DNA of 64,000 bases. It comes from Bacteroidales bacterium (lineage in GTDB: Bacteria > Bacteroidota > Bacteroidia > Bacteroidales > Muribaculaceae). A model generated the notes under the pieces. It had not been told where the DNA came from and did not search any database. It saw only the letters and a list, made by a program, of their open reading frames with translations. The position numbers and the translations under genes are program-made. The stretch's first letter is position 1; the number at the start of each line of letters is the position of its first letter. This document shows, piece by piece, positions 32,283-41,486 of this stretch. The stretch is from NCBI GenBank assembly GCA_004552485.1, contig SFOH01000001.1, positions 62,001 to 126,000 of the forward strand. Direction: 5' to 3'.

Positions 32283-33971
32283 ATGTCACATAAAGCCCTT
32301 CTCCAAATCTACAGTGACTCGTTTCGGGACAATTACAACGATCCGTGCCTGACCGAGTACACCACGGGAAAGACAATCTCCTACGGCGACCTCGCCCGCA
32401 AGATTGCACGTATCCACATTTTCTTCGAGAAGGCCGGCATCCGCCGCGGCGACCGCGTGGCTCTCCTGGGCAAGAACACCACGAACTGGGTTGTCACCTT
32501 CATGGCCACCCTCACATACGGCGCCGTTATTGTGCCCATCCTCAACGACTTCAACTCGCACGACTGCGCGCACATCATCAACCACAGCGGCTCTGTGCTC
32601 CTCTTCGTGAGCGACACCAACTGGGCCGAACTCGACTTTGACGCCGTCGCCGACGTGCGCGCCGCCATCTCCCTGGAGTCCATGAAGGTCATCGCCGAGC
32701 ATCCCTCCGACCCGGATGACCCGGAGTGTCGCCCGGATGCTCTCAAGCGCATACGCCAGCGCATCTCGCGCACCTTCCGCCACCGCTATCCCGACGGATT
32801 CAAACCCGAATACATCGAATATCCGGAGATCGACCAGGAGACCCTCGCGCTCATCAACTACACATCCGGCACCACCGGCTTCTCCAAGGGCGTCATGCTC
32901 AGCCTCCGCGCTCTCTGGGGCAACACCTGCTTCGGCATTGACTCCAAGCTCCACTACAAAGGCTCGCGCGCACTCTCGTTCCTGCCCCTGGCCCACGCCT
33001 ACGGCTGCGCCTTCGACCTGATGGTGCCCCTGGCCGTCGGCACGCACGTCACCCTGCTGGGACGCTCGCCCTCGCCCATGATTCTGCTGCGCGCGATGGC
33101 CGAGGTGCGCCCCTCGCTCATCATCTGCGTGCCCCTCATCCTCGAGAAGATTTACAAGAAGATGATTGTCCCCGCCATCACCACCCGCACCATACGCTGG
33201 GTGCTGGCAATCCCCTACCTCGACCGCGCCGTTTACCCGCGCATCCGCGCCAAGCTCATGCGCGCCTTCGGTGGCGAGTTCGAGGAAGTGATCGTGGGAG
33301 GCGCACCCCTCAACGCCGAGGTCGAAGACTTCCTCCACCGTATCCACTTCCCCTTCACGGTCGGCTATGGCATGACCGAGTGCGCGCCCCTCATCAGCTA
33401 CACCCCCTGGCGCGAGTTCATCCCCACCTCCTCCGGCCACGTCCTCGACGGATACATGGAGGCCAAAATCCTCACCGAGAAAGAAGGCGAGCCCGGCGAA
33501 ATCCTTGTCCGCGGCACCAACGAGATGAGCGGCTACTACCGCAAGCCCGACATCACCGCCGACACCATCGAGGAAGACGGATGGCTCCACACCGGCGACA
33601 TGGGCACGCTCGGCGGTCCCGACGGCCGCACCCTCTTCATCCGCGGCCGCTACAAAACGATGATTCTCAGCGCTACCGGCCAGAACATCTATCCCGAAGA
33701 GATTGAGTCGAAGCTCAACAACATGCCCTACGTCATGGAGAGCCTCGTGGTCGAACGCGACGGCAAACTCGTTGCACTGGTATTCCCCGACAGCGAAGCC
33801 GCCGACAAGGACAATATCGACGACTCGCAGATGCCGGCCGTCATGGAGAAAATCCGCCGCGAGCTCAACACCCTCGTCGCTCCCTACGAGCAGATAGCCT
33901 CCATCCAGCTCGTTCCCTCCGAGTTCCAGAAAACGCCCAAGCGCTCAATCAAGCGTTTCCTCTACATGTAA
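32283..33971 (+). CDS. long-chain acyl-CoA ligase (AMP-binding)
   Basis: An ANL-superfamily enzyme activating a fatty acid with ATP and CoA. I start it at MSHKALLQIY (ATG 32283); an earlier in-frame ATG at 32229 gives an unlikely leader. The 562-residue product has motif INYTSGTTGFSKGVML near 195, YGMTECAPLISY, LHTGDMG and a C-terminal KTPKRSIKR with the catalytic Lys. It resembles FadD-type ligases of Bacteroidales; chain-length preference is not readable. It ends at a strong bidirectional terminator. Confidence 0.92.
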   Translation: MSHKALLQIYSDSFRDNYNDPCLTEYTTGKTISYGDLARKIARIHIFFEKAGIRRGDRVALLGKNTTNWVVTFMATLTYGAVIVPILNDFNSHDCAHIINHSGSVLLFVSDTNWAELDFDAVADVRAAISLESMKVIAEHPSDPDDPECRPDALKRIRQRISRTFRHRYPDGFKPEYIEYPEIDQETLALINYTSGTTGFSKGVMLSLRALWGNTCFGIDSKLHYKGSRALSFLPLAHAYGCAFDLMVPLAVGTHVTLLGRSPSPMILLRAMAEVRPSLIICVPLILEKIYKKMIVPAITTRTIRWVLAIPYLDRAVYPRIRAKLMRAFGGEFEEVIVGGAPLNAEVEDFLHRIHFPFTVGYGMTECAPLISYTPWREFIPTSSGHVLDGYMEAKILTEKEGEPGEILVRGTNEMSGYYRKPDITADTIEEDGWLHTGDMGTLGGPDGRTLFIRGRYKTMILSATGQNIYPEEIESKLNNMPYVMESLVVERDGKLVALVFPDSEAADKDNIDDSQMPAVMEKIRRELNTLVAPYEQIASIQLVPSEFQKTPKRSIKRFLYM

Positions 33972-33988
33972 TTCAGCCCGTCCGACAC

Positions 33989-34031
33989 AACAGCGGCGCC
34001 TCTCCTGCTCAGCAAGGGAGGCGCCGCTGTT
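33989..34031. terminator. bidirectional terminator between convergent genes
   Basis: A perfect 14-bp stem (AACAGCGGCGCCTC at 33989-34002 with its complement at 34018-34031) lies between the convergent acyl-CoA ligase and amidase genes. T-runs are weak on both sides, but position and stem strength support termination for both. Confidence 0.72.
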
Positions 34032-34049
34032 ATTACGTTTGTGGCGGGG

Positions 34050-35513
34050 TCACTTCACGGACTTGCGCACCTGTGCCAGGTAGTCAAGGATGCCGTCTAC
34101 GACGCCGCGGGCCAGACGTGTACGGTAAGCCGGGTCGGCGAGAAGTTCTTCCTCGGGCAGCGACGACATGAACAGCACCTCAACGAGCGCGTTGGGATAC
34201 TCCGTCGGACCGTTCAGCGAGAAGTTGAAGTTGCCGGTCAGGCCGAAGTCGGCCAGCTTCATCTTGAGCATCGACTGATGGAGCGCATTGGCCAGCGCAC
34301 GGTTCGATATGTGCTTGTAATAGCAGCTGTTACCCATCGGAATCAGAGGATTGCCGGAGGCATTGTTGTGGACGCTGACAGCCAGATCGACGCCGCCTTC
34401 CAGCCACGTCTTCTTGCGCTCGGTCATCGACGGGCCTTGATCGGAGTCGCGCGTCAACACAACCTTGGCGCCCATCTTGCGCAGCATATCGGCGGCTTTG
34501 AGGACGATGTCAAGGTTCACCTCTTTCTCAGTCAGACCCGAAGGCGACACGGCACCGGGATACTTGCCTCCGTGACCGGCGTCGAGACCGATTGTCAGGT
34601 CTTTGATGTTCAATGATTTAGGACGATGGCGCACCTCAATCACAAGGTTGTTGCCCTCATAGTCGACCGACCATCCCCACTGGAACTCGTCTTTGAGGCG
34701 GATAACCAGCGTGAGCTCGTCGGCACCGTCGCGGCGCAGGTCCACAAAGTCAATCATGCCCGGGGTGTTGAGCTGTGTGAGCCAGTTGGTGTTGTTGGTG
34801 GCGCCATAGAGCGTCACAAGAATTGTCGACGGGTCAATCTCTGAGCGCGTATAAAACGGCAGACGCTGAGGCAGGCTGACCACGATGCGGTCGGTCTTGC
34901 CCGTGTTGGTGACGCTGGTGCTTCCGGTGTTGACGGTGGCAGCGCCGGGGCCGCCCTCCGTCACGGATGACTTGGGCACGTAGGCAAAGTCGTTCTCGCC
35001 AAGCATAACCTGGTAGAGATTCGATGTCTCGCCGACAGCCGTCAGAGGCACGTCGGCAGGCAGATAATTCATCTTTGAACCGCCGAGACGGTCGGCGCCG
35101 TTGCCGAACTGCAGGTAGGCATACTCCTTGGTCAGCAGGTGTTTGGGCCATTTCAGCGGAGTGGTCTCGGTGCGTTTCGCTGCGGGAGCCTTGCGGTTGG
35201 TCTCGTAGAACACGCGGTCGACGGCCGTGGCCGTTTCCGAGCCTAACGTTGCCGTGAACGGAATCTCGTTAAGCCCCGGCTTCAGCTGAATCTCGGCGCC
35301 GAACGAGCCGGTTTTGTAGACATGACACTCCTTGCCGTCGATGGTGGCCTTCGCGCCGGGAGTGGTGACGCCTATCGAATAATACTTGGCGGTATAGACC
35401 GTGTCGCGGGCCTCATCGTCATGATACACTTTCAGCTTCGGAGCCTCGGCCCACGCTGCTGACGCACCGCAGAGCACGGCTGCCGACAGTGTCAGAATTT
35501 TCACACTTTTCAT
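34050..35513 (-). CDS. N-acetylmuramoyl-L-alanine amidase (Amidase_3)
   Basis: A periplasmic zinc amidase cutting the bond between MurNAc and the stem peptide. The 487-residue product has a signal peptide (cleavage near AWA-E), N-terminal beta-rich domains including an SH3-like segment (about 145-185), an AMIN-like region (about 205-300) and a catalytic domain from about 305. Zn and catalytic residues are His314 (DAGHGG), Glu329, His382 (VSVHNNA) and Glu445 (LVEVLFMS). It lies 45 bp after the C45-type hydrolase gene and could serve cell separation or turnover. Confidence 0.94.
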   Translation of the reverse strand: MKSVKILTLSAAVLCGASAAWAEAPKLKVYHDDEARDTVYTAKYYSIGVTTPGAKATIDGKECHVYKTGSFGAEIQLKPGLNEIPFTATLGSETATAVDRVFYETNRKAPAAKRTETTPLKWPKHLLTKEYAYLQFGNGADRLGGSKMNYLPADVPLTAVGETSNLYQVMLGENDFAYVPKSSVTEGGPGAATVNTGSTSVTNTGKTDRIVVSLPQRLPFYTRSEIDPSTILVTLYGATNNTNWLTQLNTPGMIDFVDLRRDGADELTLVIRLKDEFQWGWSVDYEGNNLVIEVRHRPKSLNIKDLTIGLDAGHGGKYPGAVSPSGLTEKEVNLDIVLKAADMLRKMGAKVVLTRDSDQGPSMTERKKTWLEGGVDLAVSVHNNASGNPLIPMGNSCYYKHISNRALANALHQSMLKMKLADFGLTGNFNFSLNGPTEYPNALVEVLFMSSLPEEELLADPAYRTRLARGVVDGILDYLAQVRKSVK

Positions 35514-35558
35514 GGTTAGTATTTTATTAATCTTGACATTTCGATATCCGATTGATTA

Positions 35559-36596
35559 TCAGTCTGTTGCTTTCATTATCGCACGCAGTGCCTGAAGGTT
35601 GATATAGCGCTTGCCCGAGCCGCGGCGAATGGAGAATACCTTCTTATGGCGAGCCGAAGCCGTGGCGTTGGCCTGACAGCGGTTGCCGGGCAGCAACGGC
35701 TGCACATCGGCAGGGAGCGAGTCCATGGTCACCATGTATTTATCGGCGACGGGCGGGTAGCCCAGGCGCGTGTGCATCTTCATCACCTCCTCAGGATTCT
35801 CACCTGGCAGAGCGCCTTCGATGACAATTGCGGCTGTGGAGATATAGCGCGGGATAAAGTCCTGATCCACAGCCCATTTATCCTTGGTGTCGCGCACCAC
35901 ATCCTTGCCCTGGAGCGAGTGATAGAACGAGCGCGAGGCCTTGTCCACGCAGTCCTCGGCAGTGAGGCGGCCGCTGTTGATGTCCTTGTCAAGAAGATGA
36001 TGGGCGTTGTCATAGCGGATATAGCCCATACCGGTCGAGTCGTTGCCGGTGACGGAGAAGTTGGTGCGAATCAGTGCAGTAGGCTCGCCTTCGCCGCCGA
36101 TGGGAAAATAGTTGTAGCCATTGTCCCACGTCTCAAAGTATGCGGCACCTCCCTCGGCATCTATTACGCCGAAGTTGGCCTGCACGCCCATGGGTCGCGC
36201 CAGCGTGTCGAGCATCGTGCGGAAGTCGCTGACAGTGCGGCACTTGCGCAGTGCCATCGCCATGACTTCGCCCTCGCGGTCTTTGACACGCGCCGTGTCC
36301 GGTGCGAGGTTGTAAGAGGCTGTGTTCATGATGGCGAAGCCCACGCGGTTCATGCCCGTCCACGCCTCGCGCAGTGCGGTATCGGCCTGGTTGAAGAGGC
36401 CGACGTAGGCATACTCGCCTTTGACGGCGGGTTCTATGCGTTTGAGGAAATTGTGAGGCGCACCCGTGTCACGGTGCTTCCAGAGCATGGGCCGGCCGTT
36501 GGCCGTGGCGTGGCCCGAGGCGACCAGCGAGGTGCACGCCTCTCCGGCGATTACAGCGCCTATCAACAGAACCAGGCAGAGAATCAACTTTTTCAT
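35559..36596 (-). CDS. Ntn-hydrolase of the C45 / linear amide hydrolase type
   Basis: A secreted or periplasmic amidase-like enzyme of 345 residues. After the signal peptide, Cys21 in GEACTSLVASG would become the N-terminal nucleophile upon cleavage, as in the penicillin acyltransferase/choloylglycine hydrolase superfamily. Downstream Arg and Asn-rich strands (LWKHRDTGAPHNF) fit the fold. The substrate is unknown; acyl-amide, bile-salt or peptide bonds are all possible. Its start overlaps the patatin stop by 4 bp (36593-36596), so it is coupled to that lipase. Confidence 0.85.
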   Translation of the reverse strand: MKKLILCLVLLIGAVIAGEACTSLVASGHATANGRPMLWKHRDTGAPHNFLKRIEPAVKGEYAYVGLFNQADTALREAWTGMNRVGFAIMNTASYNLAPDTARVKDREGEVMAMALRKCRTVSDFRTMLDTLARPMGVQANFGVIDAEGGAAYFETWDNGYNYFPIGGEGEPTALIRTNFSVTGNDSTGMGYIRYDNAHHLLDKDINSGRLTAEDCVDKASRSFYHSLQGKDVVRDTKDKWAVDQDFIPRYISTAAIVIEGALPGENPEEVMKMHTRLGYPPVADKYMVTMDSLPADVQPLLPGNRCQANATASARHKKVFSIRRGSGKRYINLQALRAIMKATD

Positions 36597-38971
36597 CTGA
36601 GGAATTTCTTGGGGAGGATGAACACGCCGATGGCGATGCCGAAGTTCCAGGGGCGGGTGCCCGCCGAGGTGTAGTTGGCATAAGCGTTAAGCGTGGCAAA
36701 CGGGAGCGTATAGCACAGGTCGAGCTCGCTGAAGAACACCGGGCGCGTGAACCAGTCGCCGTGCACGGCCTCGCCGTAGGCGCCGGGGAGGATGGGGCGG
36801 ATGGGCACATAGCCGTTGGCAACGAGGCGTGCCGAGATGTTGGAGTTGTACTTGTAGATGGGCACCAGCGACAGCGCCGCGAACGAGTTGGCGTGATAGC
36901 TGGGGTTGAACGAGTTGTAGGTCTGGGTGGTCGGGTGGAATGCCGGCGCACCGGTCAGCGAGGCGTTGAAGTCGCGCGTCAACTTGCGCGTCGACAGCAT
37001 GATGTCCGACTCCACACCGAAGCTGAAGTGGGCGCCGCCGCTGAAATAGTTGCGCGTCACGCTCTCCAGCTGCAGCCACTTCGGGCTGTTGTCAAACTTG
37101 ACATCGCCGGCCAGTTGTGCGAACGGCGTGAAGTGCATCTTGCCTAGGACGCCCATGCCGGTGAAGGAGTACGACGAGCCGGAGGTCGGGAAATTCATGT
37201 CATCCAGCGTGCTTCCCTCGTAGCCCAGACGCAGCTGTCCCAGGTTGTAAGTGGCCTTGTCGCGGCCCGAGCGGTAGGAGACATCGGCGTTGTCCGGATA
37301 GAACGAGTCGCGGATGTGGCCGAAGCCGGTGCCGAGCAGGAAGCGGCCGCGGCGGCCGGCAGCCCATGTGTATTTCAGCAGGGCATAATACTCGTAATTG
37401 ATGATGAACGACGGAATCTTGTCCTCGAAGAACAGCTGCTCCGTCTCGTGGTAGTTCTGACGTCCGGCCACAGCGGTGAGCGACAGCGCCGAGGGAATGC
37501 GCGAGGCGAAGTTGAGGCGCGCGTTCAGCTCGCCGCCCATGTATGTCTGGCCGATCCAGCCGTTGATGTTGGCGCTTATCGATGAGAACGACAGCGTGCG
37601 GTATCCTGCCGAGAAGAATAGATAACTGGAAGTGGCGGAGGTGATGTAGCCGCCGATGCCGAGGGCGAAATTCTGCTTGGGAGCGGCGCGCAGATTCAGC
37701 TTGAACAGTCCGTTCGCCGAGTTGTAAGTAGCTGTTGGATAGAGCTCTGAAAGGCGGCCTGAGGACATGGCGCGGTAATAGGCCGCACGTGCCGACGTGA
37801 TGCCGAAGGTGTCAGTATCGTGGCGCGGGCGGAACATGTTGGCGATGAAGCGGTTCTGCTTCGGCGTGGCGCCGGTGACCTCCACCGAGTCGAAGCGCAG
37901 GTAGGGCGTCTGCGAGCGGAAGGCGCCGCGGGCCGTCTCCACGGCGATGCGCGGACGACGTGTGTGGATGCGTCCTTTGATGGAGTCCATCATAGCCATG
38001 GTGGTGTTGTAGCCCATGGTGTAGATGTCCTGCGCCTTGCCCCAGTCGAGCAGGCCGAACTGATGGGCATTCACTGCGATGCGGATGCCTTTCTTGGGTG
38101 GCACGACGCTGTGCTGCTGGCGCGTGACGAGATTGTCAATCTGGTCGTAGAGCGACGTCTGCGGCCCGTGCGTGCCGGAGTTCACCGTCACGCCGAGCAT
38201 GAAATCGGGTGCGAAGTCTTCTTTCATGACGTCAACGGGGAAGTTGTCGAAGATGCCGCCGTCATAGAGCAGCGCACCGTTCATGCGGATTGGCTGGAAA
38301 ACAATCGGGAACGACATCGAGGAGCGCACCGCCTCGCCAAGCGGCCCGGTGGCGTGCACAACCTTATGTTGCGCCGCAACATCCGAGGCCACGCACCGGA
38401 AGGGCACAAACAGATTGTTGAAGTTGCCCTTGCACTGCGCGTTCGCGGCCGAGAACAGCTCCATGAATCCGAAGCTCATGGGGTTGGGGTTGATCAGCGA
38501 TGCCGGCACTGAGTCGGCCGGCGTCTCCTTCTTGGCCAGCGGGATGGAGAACAGCGAGGGCGTGGGCGTCTCGCGCGAGAAGTAATAGCCGTAGTTGGGA
38601 TTTATCTGTCCCGAGCTCCAGTAGGAGAACTCCTTACTCTGAAGCAGCGCCATCATCTCCTCCGGCGTGTAGCCCATCGAATAGAGCGAACCCACGATGG
38701 CGCCCATCGACGTACCGGCGATGTAGTCGATAGGTATATCGTTGTCTTCCAGCGCCTTGATTACTCCGATATGGGCGATGCCGCGTGCTCCTCCGCCACT
38801 GAGCACCAGGCCGATGCTCTGGTGAGGCTTATTGGCAACGGTATCGGCAACGGTGTCGGCGGCAACAGCTTTTGCGGCCGTCGGTTCAGGCTGCTGCGCA
38901 AACAGCGGCGCGGCTGCTGTGCTCACAGCGGCCGCGGCAAGTAGGGAGACGATGAGGCGGGACCTGTTCAT
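36593..38971 (-). CDS. patatin-like phospholipase with outer-membrane beta-barrel
   Basis: A PlpD-like protein: a patatin domain followed by a BamA-type barrel. The start is set at ATG 38971 (a GTG is at 38983), giving 792 residues. After the signal peptide, GGGARG is near 60, the nucleophile elbow GTSMG near 88 and the catalytic Asp is in YDGGIFDNFPVDV. From about 340 a POTRA-like segment and an alternating-strand barrel continue to the end; the last residues, NFGIAIGVFILPKKFLR, form a typical terminal strand. It probably hydrolyses phospholipid or another acyl ester at the outer membrane. It is coupled to the C45-type hydrolase gene. Confidence 0.9.
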   Translation of the reverse strand: MNRSRLIVSLLAAAAVSTAAAPLFAQQPEPTAAKAVAADTVADTVANKPHQSIGLVLSGGGARGIAHIGVIKALEDNDIPIDYIAGTSMGAIVGSLYSMGYTPEEMMALLQSKEFSYWSSGQINPNYGYYFSRETPTPSLFSIPLAKKETPADSVPASLINPNPMSFGFMELFSAANAQCKGNFNNLFVPFRCVASDVAAQHKVVHATGPLGEAVRSSMSFPIVFQPIRMNGALLYDGGIFDNFPVDVMKEDFAPDFMLGVTVNSGTHGPQTSLYDQIDNLVTRQQHSVVPPKKGIRIAVNAHQFGLLDWGKAQDIYTMGYNTTMAMMDSIKGRIHTRRPRIAVETARGAFRSQTPYLRFDSVEVTGATPKQNRFIANMFRPRHDTDTFGITSARAAYYRAMSSGRLSELYPTATYNSANGLFKLNLRAAPKQNFALGIGGYITSATSSYLFFSAGYRTLSFSSISANINGWIGQTYMGGELNARLNFASRIPSALSLTAVAGRQNYHETEQLFFEDKIPSFIINYEYYALLKYTWAAGRRGRFLLGTGFGHIRDSFYPDNADVSYRSGRDKATYNLGQLRLGYEGSTLDDMNFPTSGSSYSFTGMGVLGKMHFTPFAQLAGDVKFDNSPKWLQLESVTRNYFSGGAHFSFGVESDIMLSTRKLTRDFNASLTGAPAFHPTTQTYNSFNPSYHANSFAALSLVPIYKYNSNISARLVANGYVPIRPILPGAYGEAVHGDWFTRPVFFSELDLCYTLPFATLNAYANYTSAGTRPWNFGIAIGVFILPKKFLR

Positions 38972-38988
38972 AGTCGTTGACACTCAGG

Positions 38989-39681
38989 CTATTCCTTGAT
39001 GTAAGGATCGAGAACATCGCGCCAGATGAGATAGCCCTGACCCAGCAGGTGTAGTCCGTCGTTGGTGATGTCCTTGCGCAGATTGCCGTTCTCGTCGGCG
39101 AGATGCGGATAGACGTCGATGAAGGTGACACCCTTTTCCTTGCAGATTTCCTTCAGGCGCACATTGATGTCGCGGATCACCTGGTCCTTGCCGAACATTG
39201 CCTTGTAGCGCTTGTAGTCGACATTGTTGATGGGGAAGATGCTCTGCACATAGAGCTTCGTCTGCGGCGTGCGTTCGCGGATGAGGTCGATGAGCTTGCC
39301 GGCGGCCTCTGCGATGGAGTCGGCCGAGAGATTGTGGCTGACGTCATTGGTGCCGCTGAGCAGGAAAATCTTGGCGGGATGGCCGTCGACGACAGCGTCG
39401 AGGCGGTCGGCGATGCCCTGGATGACATCGCCGTTGATGCCGCGGTTGAGGATGCGGTGGTCGTTGAAGAGCTCGTGCCACTCGTCGCCGTGAGTCAGGG
39501 AGTTGCCCAGCATCACGATGGATGTGGAGTCGCAGCCCAGCGTGTTGAACAGCGTGGCGCGCTGGCCCCACAGCTCGGTGTACTTCTTCGTCTTCTGGAT
39601 TTCGACCAGTTCCTCGTTGGTGATGGCCTGCGCGCACAGAGCGGTGAGCACGGCGGCCACGATAAAAATAAACTTACGCAT
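38989..39681 (-). CDS. SGNH/GDSL-type esterase
   Basis: A secreted esterase or lipase-like hydrolase of 230 residues, starting at MRKFIFIVAA (ATG 39681). The signal peptide ends near AQA-I. The SGNH blocks are all seen: I MLGNSLTHGDEW, II NRGINGD, III LLSGTNDVSH and V TNDGLHL with the catalytic Asp and His. Members act on acetylated sugars, sialic acids or lipids; which applies here is unknown. It lies 17 bp upstream of the patatin gene in the same direction. Confidence 0.92.
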   Translation of the reverse strand: MRKFIFIVAAVLTALCAQAITNEELVEIQKTKKYTELWGQRATLFNTLGCDSTSIVMLGNSLTHGDEWHELFNDHRILNRGINGDVIQGIADRLDAVVDGHPAKIFLLSGTNDVSHNLSADSIAEAAGKLIDLIRERTPQTKLYVQSIFPINNVDYKRYKAMFGKDQVIRDINVRLKEICKEKGVTFIDVYPHLADENGNLRKDITNDGLHLLGQGYLIWRDVLDPYIKE

Positions 39682-39742
39682 AGGTATTACACTTATTATC
39701 AATGAAATGTGAGGGGTTGCACACGGGCAGCCCCGCTGCGGA

Positions 39743-39772
39743 GCCCCGGGCTCCGCGATGACAGCCCGGGGC
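39743..39772. terminator. GC-rich hairpin after murQ
   Basis: GCCCCGGGCT (39743-39752) pairs perfectly with AGCCCGGGGC (39763-39772), 20 bp after the murQ stop. There is no adjoining T-run, so it may be a Rho-assisted or weak terminator ending the salvage transcript. Confidence 0.4.
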
Positions 39773-39791
39773 CTCGTTCAGTCAAAGGTTG

Positions 39792-40610
39792 TTACTCGGC
39801 GGCGCGGTAGGCGTCGACGGCGTTCTTCACCGAGCCGTGCATGAGCAGGAGACGCTTTGCCTCCTCGTAGGGCAGGCCAAGTTCCTCGACGACCATGCGG
39901 GTGCCGCGGTCTACGAGCTTGGCATTGCTGAGCTGCATGTTCACCATCTTGTTGCCTTTAACGCGGCCCATCTGAATCATGACGGAGGTGGTGATCATGT
40001 TGCAGATCATCTTCTGACCTGTGCCGGACTTCATGCGTGAGGAACCGGTGACGTACTCCGGACCGACGATCATCTCGATGGGAATGTCGGCAACCTGGCT
40101 AACGGGAGCATCGGGGTTCGAGGTGATGGCGGCCGTGAGGATGCCGTGCTTCTTGGCCTCTTCGATGGCGCCGATCACATAGGGGGTGGTGCCGGAGGCG
40201 GCGATGCCGATGACGGTGTCCTTGTCATTGATGCCGAAGGACTCGAGGTCTTTCCAGCCCTGCTTGGTGTCGTCCTCGGCGTTCTCGACCGGGTTGCGCA
40301 GGGCGATGTCGCCGCCGGCGATGAGGCCGATGACCCATGAGGGGTCCATGCCGAATGTGGGAGGAATCTCGGAGGCGTCGAGCACGCCGAGGCGGCCGGA
40401 GGTGCCGGCGCCCATGTAGAAGATGCGGCCGCCCTTCTTCATGCGCGGAACGATGGCCTCGACAAGTTTCTCAATCTGGGGGATGGCCTTCTCTACGGCC
40501 AGGGCAACTTTTTTGTCTTCGGTGTTGATGTCGTGGAGAATCTCGCCTACCGACTTCTTCTCCAGGTCATTATAGAGCGATGACTGCTCTGAAATCTTTA
40601 CAAATGCCAT
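39792..40610 (-). CDS. murQ: N-acetylmuramic acid 6-phosphate etherase
   Basis: It cleaves the lactyl ether of MurNAc-6-phosphate, giving GlcNAc-6-phosphate and D-lactate. The 272-residue product is a SIS-fold enzyme with MGAGTSGRLGVLDASEIPPTF (about 66-86, split by the catalytic Glu near 81) and GPEYVTGSSRMKSGT. The start is at ATG 40610. It is the last gene of the salvage run, 36 bp after the kinase gene that supplies its substrate. Confidence 0.97.
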   Translation of the reverse strand: MAFVKISEQSSLYNDLEKKSVGEILHDINTEDKKVALAVEKAIPQIEKLVEAIVPRMKKGGRIFYMGAGTSGRLGVLDASEIPPTFGMDPSWVIGLIAGGDIALRNPVENAEDDTKQGWKDLESFGINDKDTVIGIAASGTTPYVIGAIEEAKKHGILTAAITSNPDAPVSQVADIPIEMIVGPEYVTGSSRMKSGTGQKMICNMITTSVMIQMGRVKGNKMVNMQLSNAKLVDRGTRMVVEELGLPYEEAKRLLLMHGSVKNAVDAYRAAE

Positions 40611-40646
40611 TACGTTTGTTGTGTGATAGGGTTAACGGAGTGATGA

Positions 40647-41486
40647 TTAGGCGTGGAACTCGATGAGGCCCTGCATGGGACTCTTGATGATGGTGCCGAC
40701 GGTGCAGCCACATTCGCCGGCAGCCTCGGTGAGCACATCTTTATAATAGTAAGCGATGGAGCCGATGAAGTTCACCATGAGCATATTGTAGTCCTTATAC
40801 TGCTGGATGTTGCGCACGAAGAAGCTCTTGAAGGCGTTCTTCACGAGAGCCTTGATTTCGGGGCGGTCGATGTTCTGGATGAGGAACGGGGTCACGGAAG
40901 CCAGGAAGCGGTTGCCCTGCGGCTCCTTGTAGACGCGGCGGATGATGGTGAGGCGGTCGAGCTCGTACTGTTTCAGGAATTTCTCGCACAGGTCGGCGGG
41001 AAGCTGATTCTTGAGCACATCGCCCAGCAGAATCTTGCCCAGCACGGCGCCGGAGCCCTCGTCGCCGAGTATGTAGCCCAGGGGCGAAACATTGTCCTGA
41101 ATCATCTCGCCGTCATAGTAACATGAGTTGGAGCCGGTGCCCAGGATGCAGGCGATGCCGGCGCTGTGTCCGCACAGAGCGCGGGCGGCGGCCAGCAGGT
41201 CGGTGGCGACGTCAATCACCGGAGCGGGGATGCTTTTGCGGATGGCGCTTGCAACGTTGTTGCAAACTTCGGGGCTGATGCAGCCGGCGCCGTAGAAGTA
41301 AACGGCGGTGATGCCCTCGGCGCTGCCCAGCTCGGGCATAAGCTCCGTGGCGATGCGCTGTGCCATCTCCTCTTCGGTGAGCATCACTGCATTCATGCCG
41401 GTGGTGAACACCTGCTTAACTACTTTTCCATTCTCAACGAGGCACCAGTCTATTTTGGTGCTTCCACAATCTGCTATAAGTTTCAT
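40647..41486 (-). CDS. murK: BadF/BadG-type amino-sugar kinase, MurK-like
   Basis: Predicted MurNAc (and GlcNAc) 6-kinase of the ASKHA fold, 279 residues. Phosphate-1 motif DCGSTKIDW (6-14), the phosphate-2 region GTGSNSCYYDG near 117 and LGDEGSGAVLG are seen. The murT-murK-murQ order matches the MurNAc catabolic set described in Tannerella forsythia. A pure GlcNAc kinase role is possible on sequence alone. The start overlaps the murT stop by 4 bp. Confidence 0.88.
   Translation of the reverse strand: MKLIADCGSTKIDWCLVENGKVVKQVFTTGMNAVMLTEEEMAQRIATELMPELGSAEGITAVYFYGAGCISPEVCNNVASAIRKSIPAPVIDVATDLLAAARALCGHSAGIACILGTGSNSCYYDGEMIQDNVSPLGYILGDEGSGAVLGKILLGDVLKNQLPADLCEKFLKQYELDRLTIIRRVYKEPQGNRFLASVTPFLIQNIDRPEIKALVKNAFKSFFVRNIQQYKDYNMLMVNFIGSIAYYYKDVLTEAAGECGCTVGTIIKSPMQGLIEFHA

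Noticed and set aside
32286..33590. Long minus-strand open frame opposite the acyl-CoA ligase gene
   Set aside because: Antisense shadow; the plus-strand ligase has all ANL motifs.
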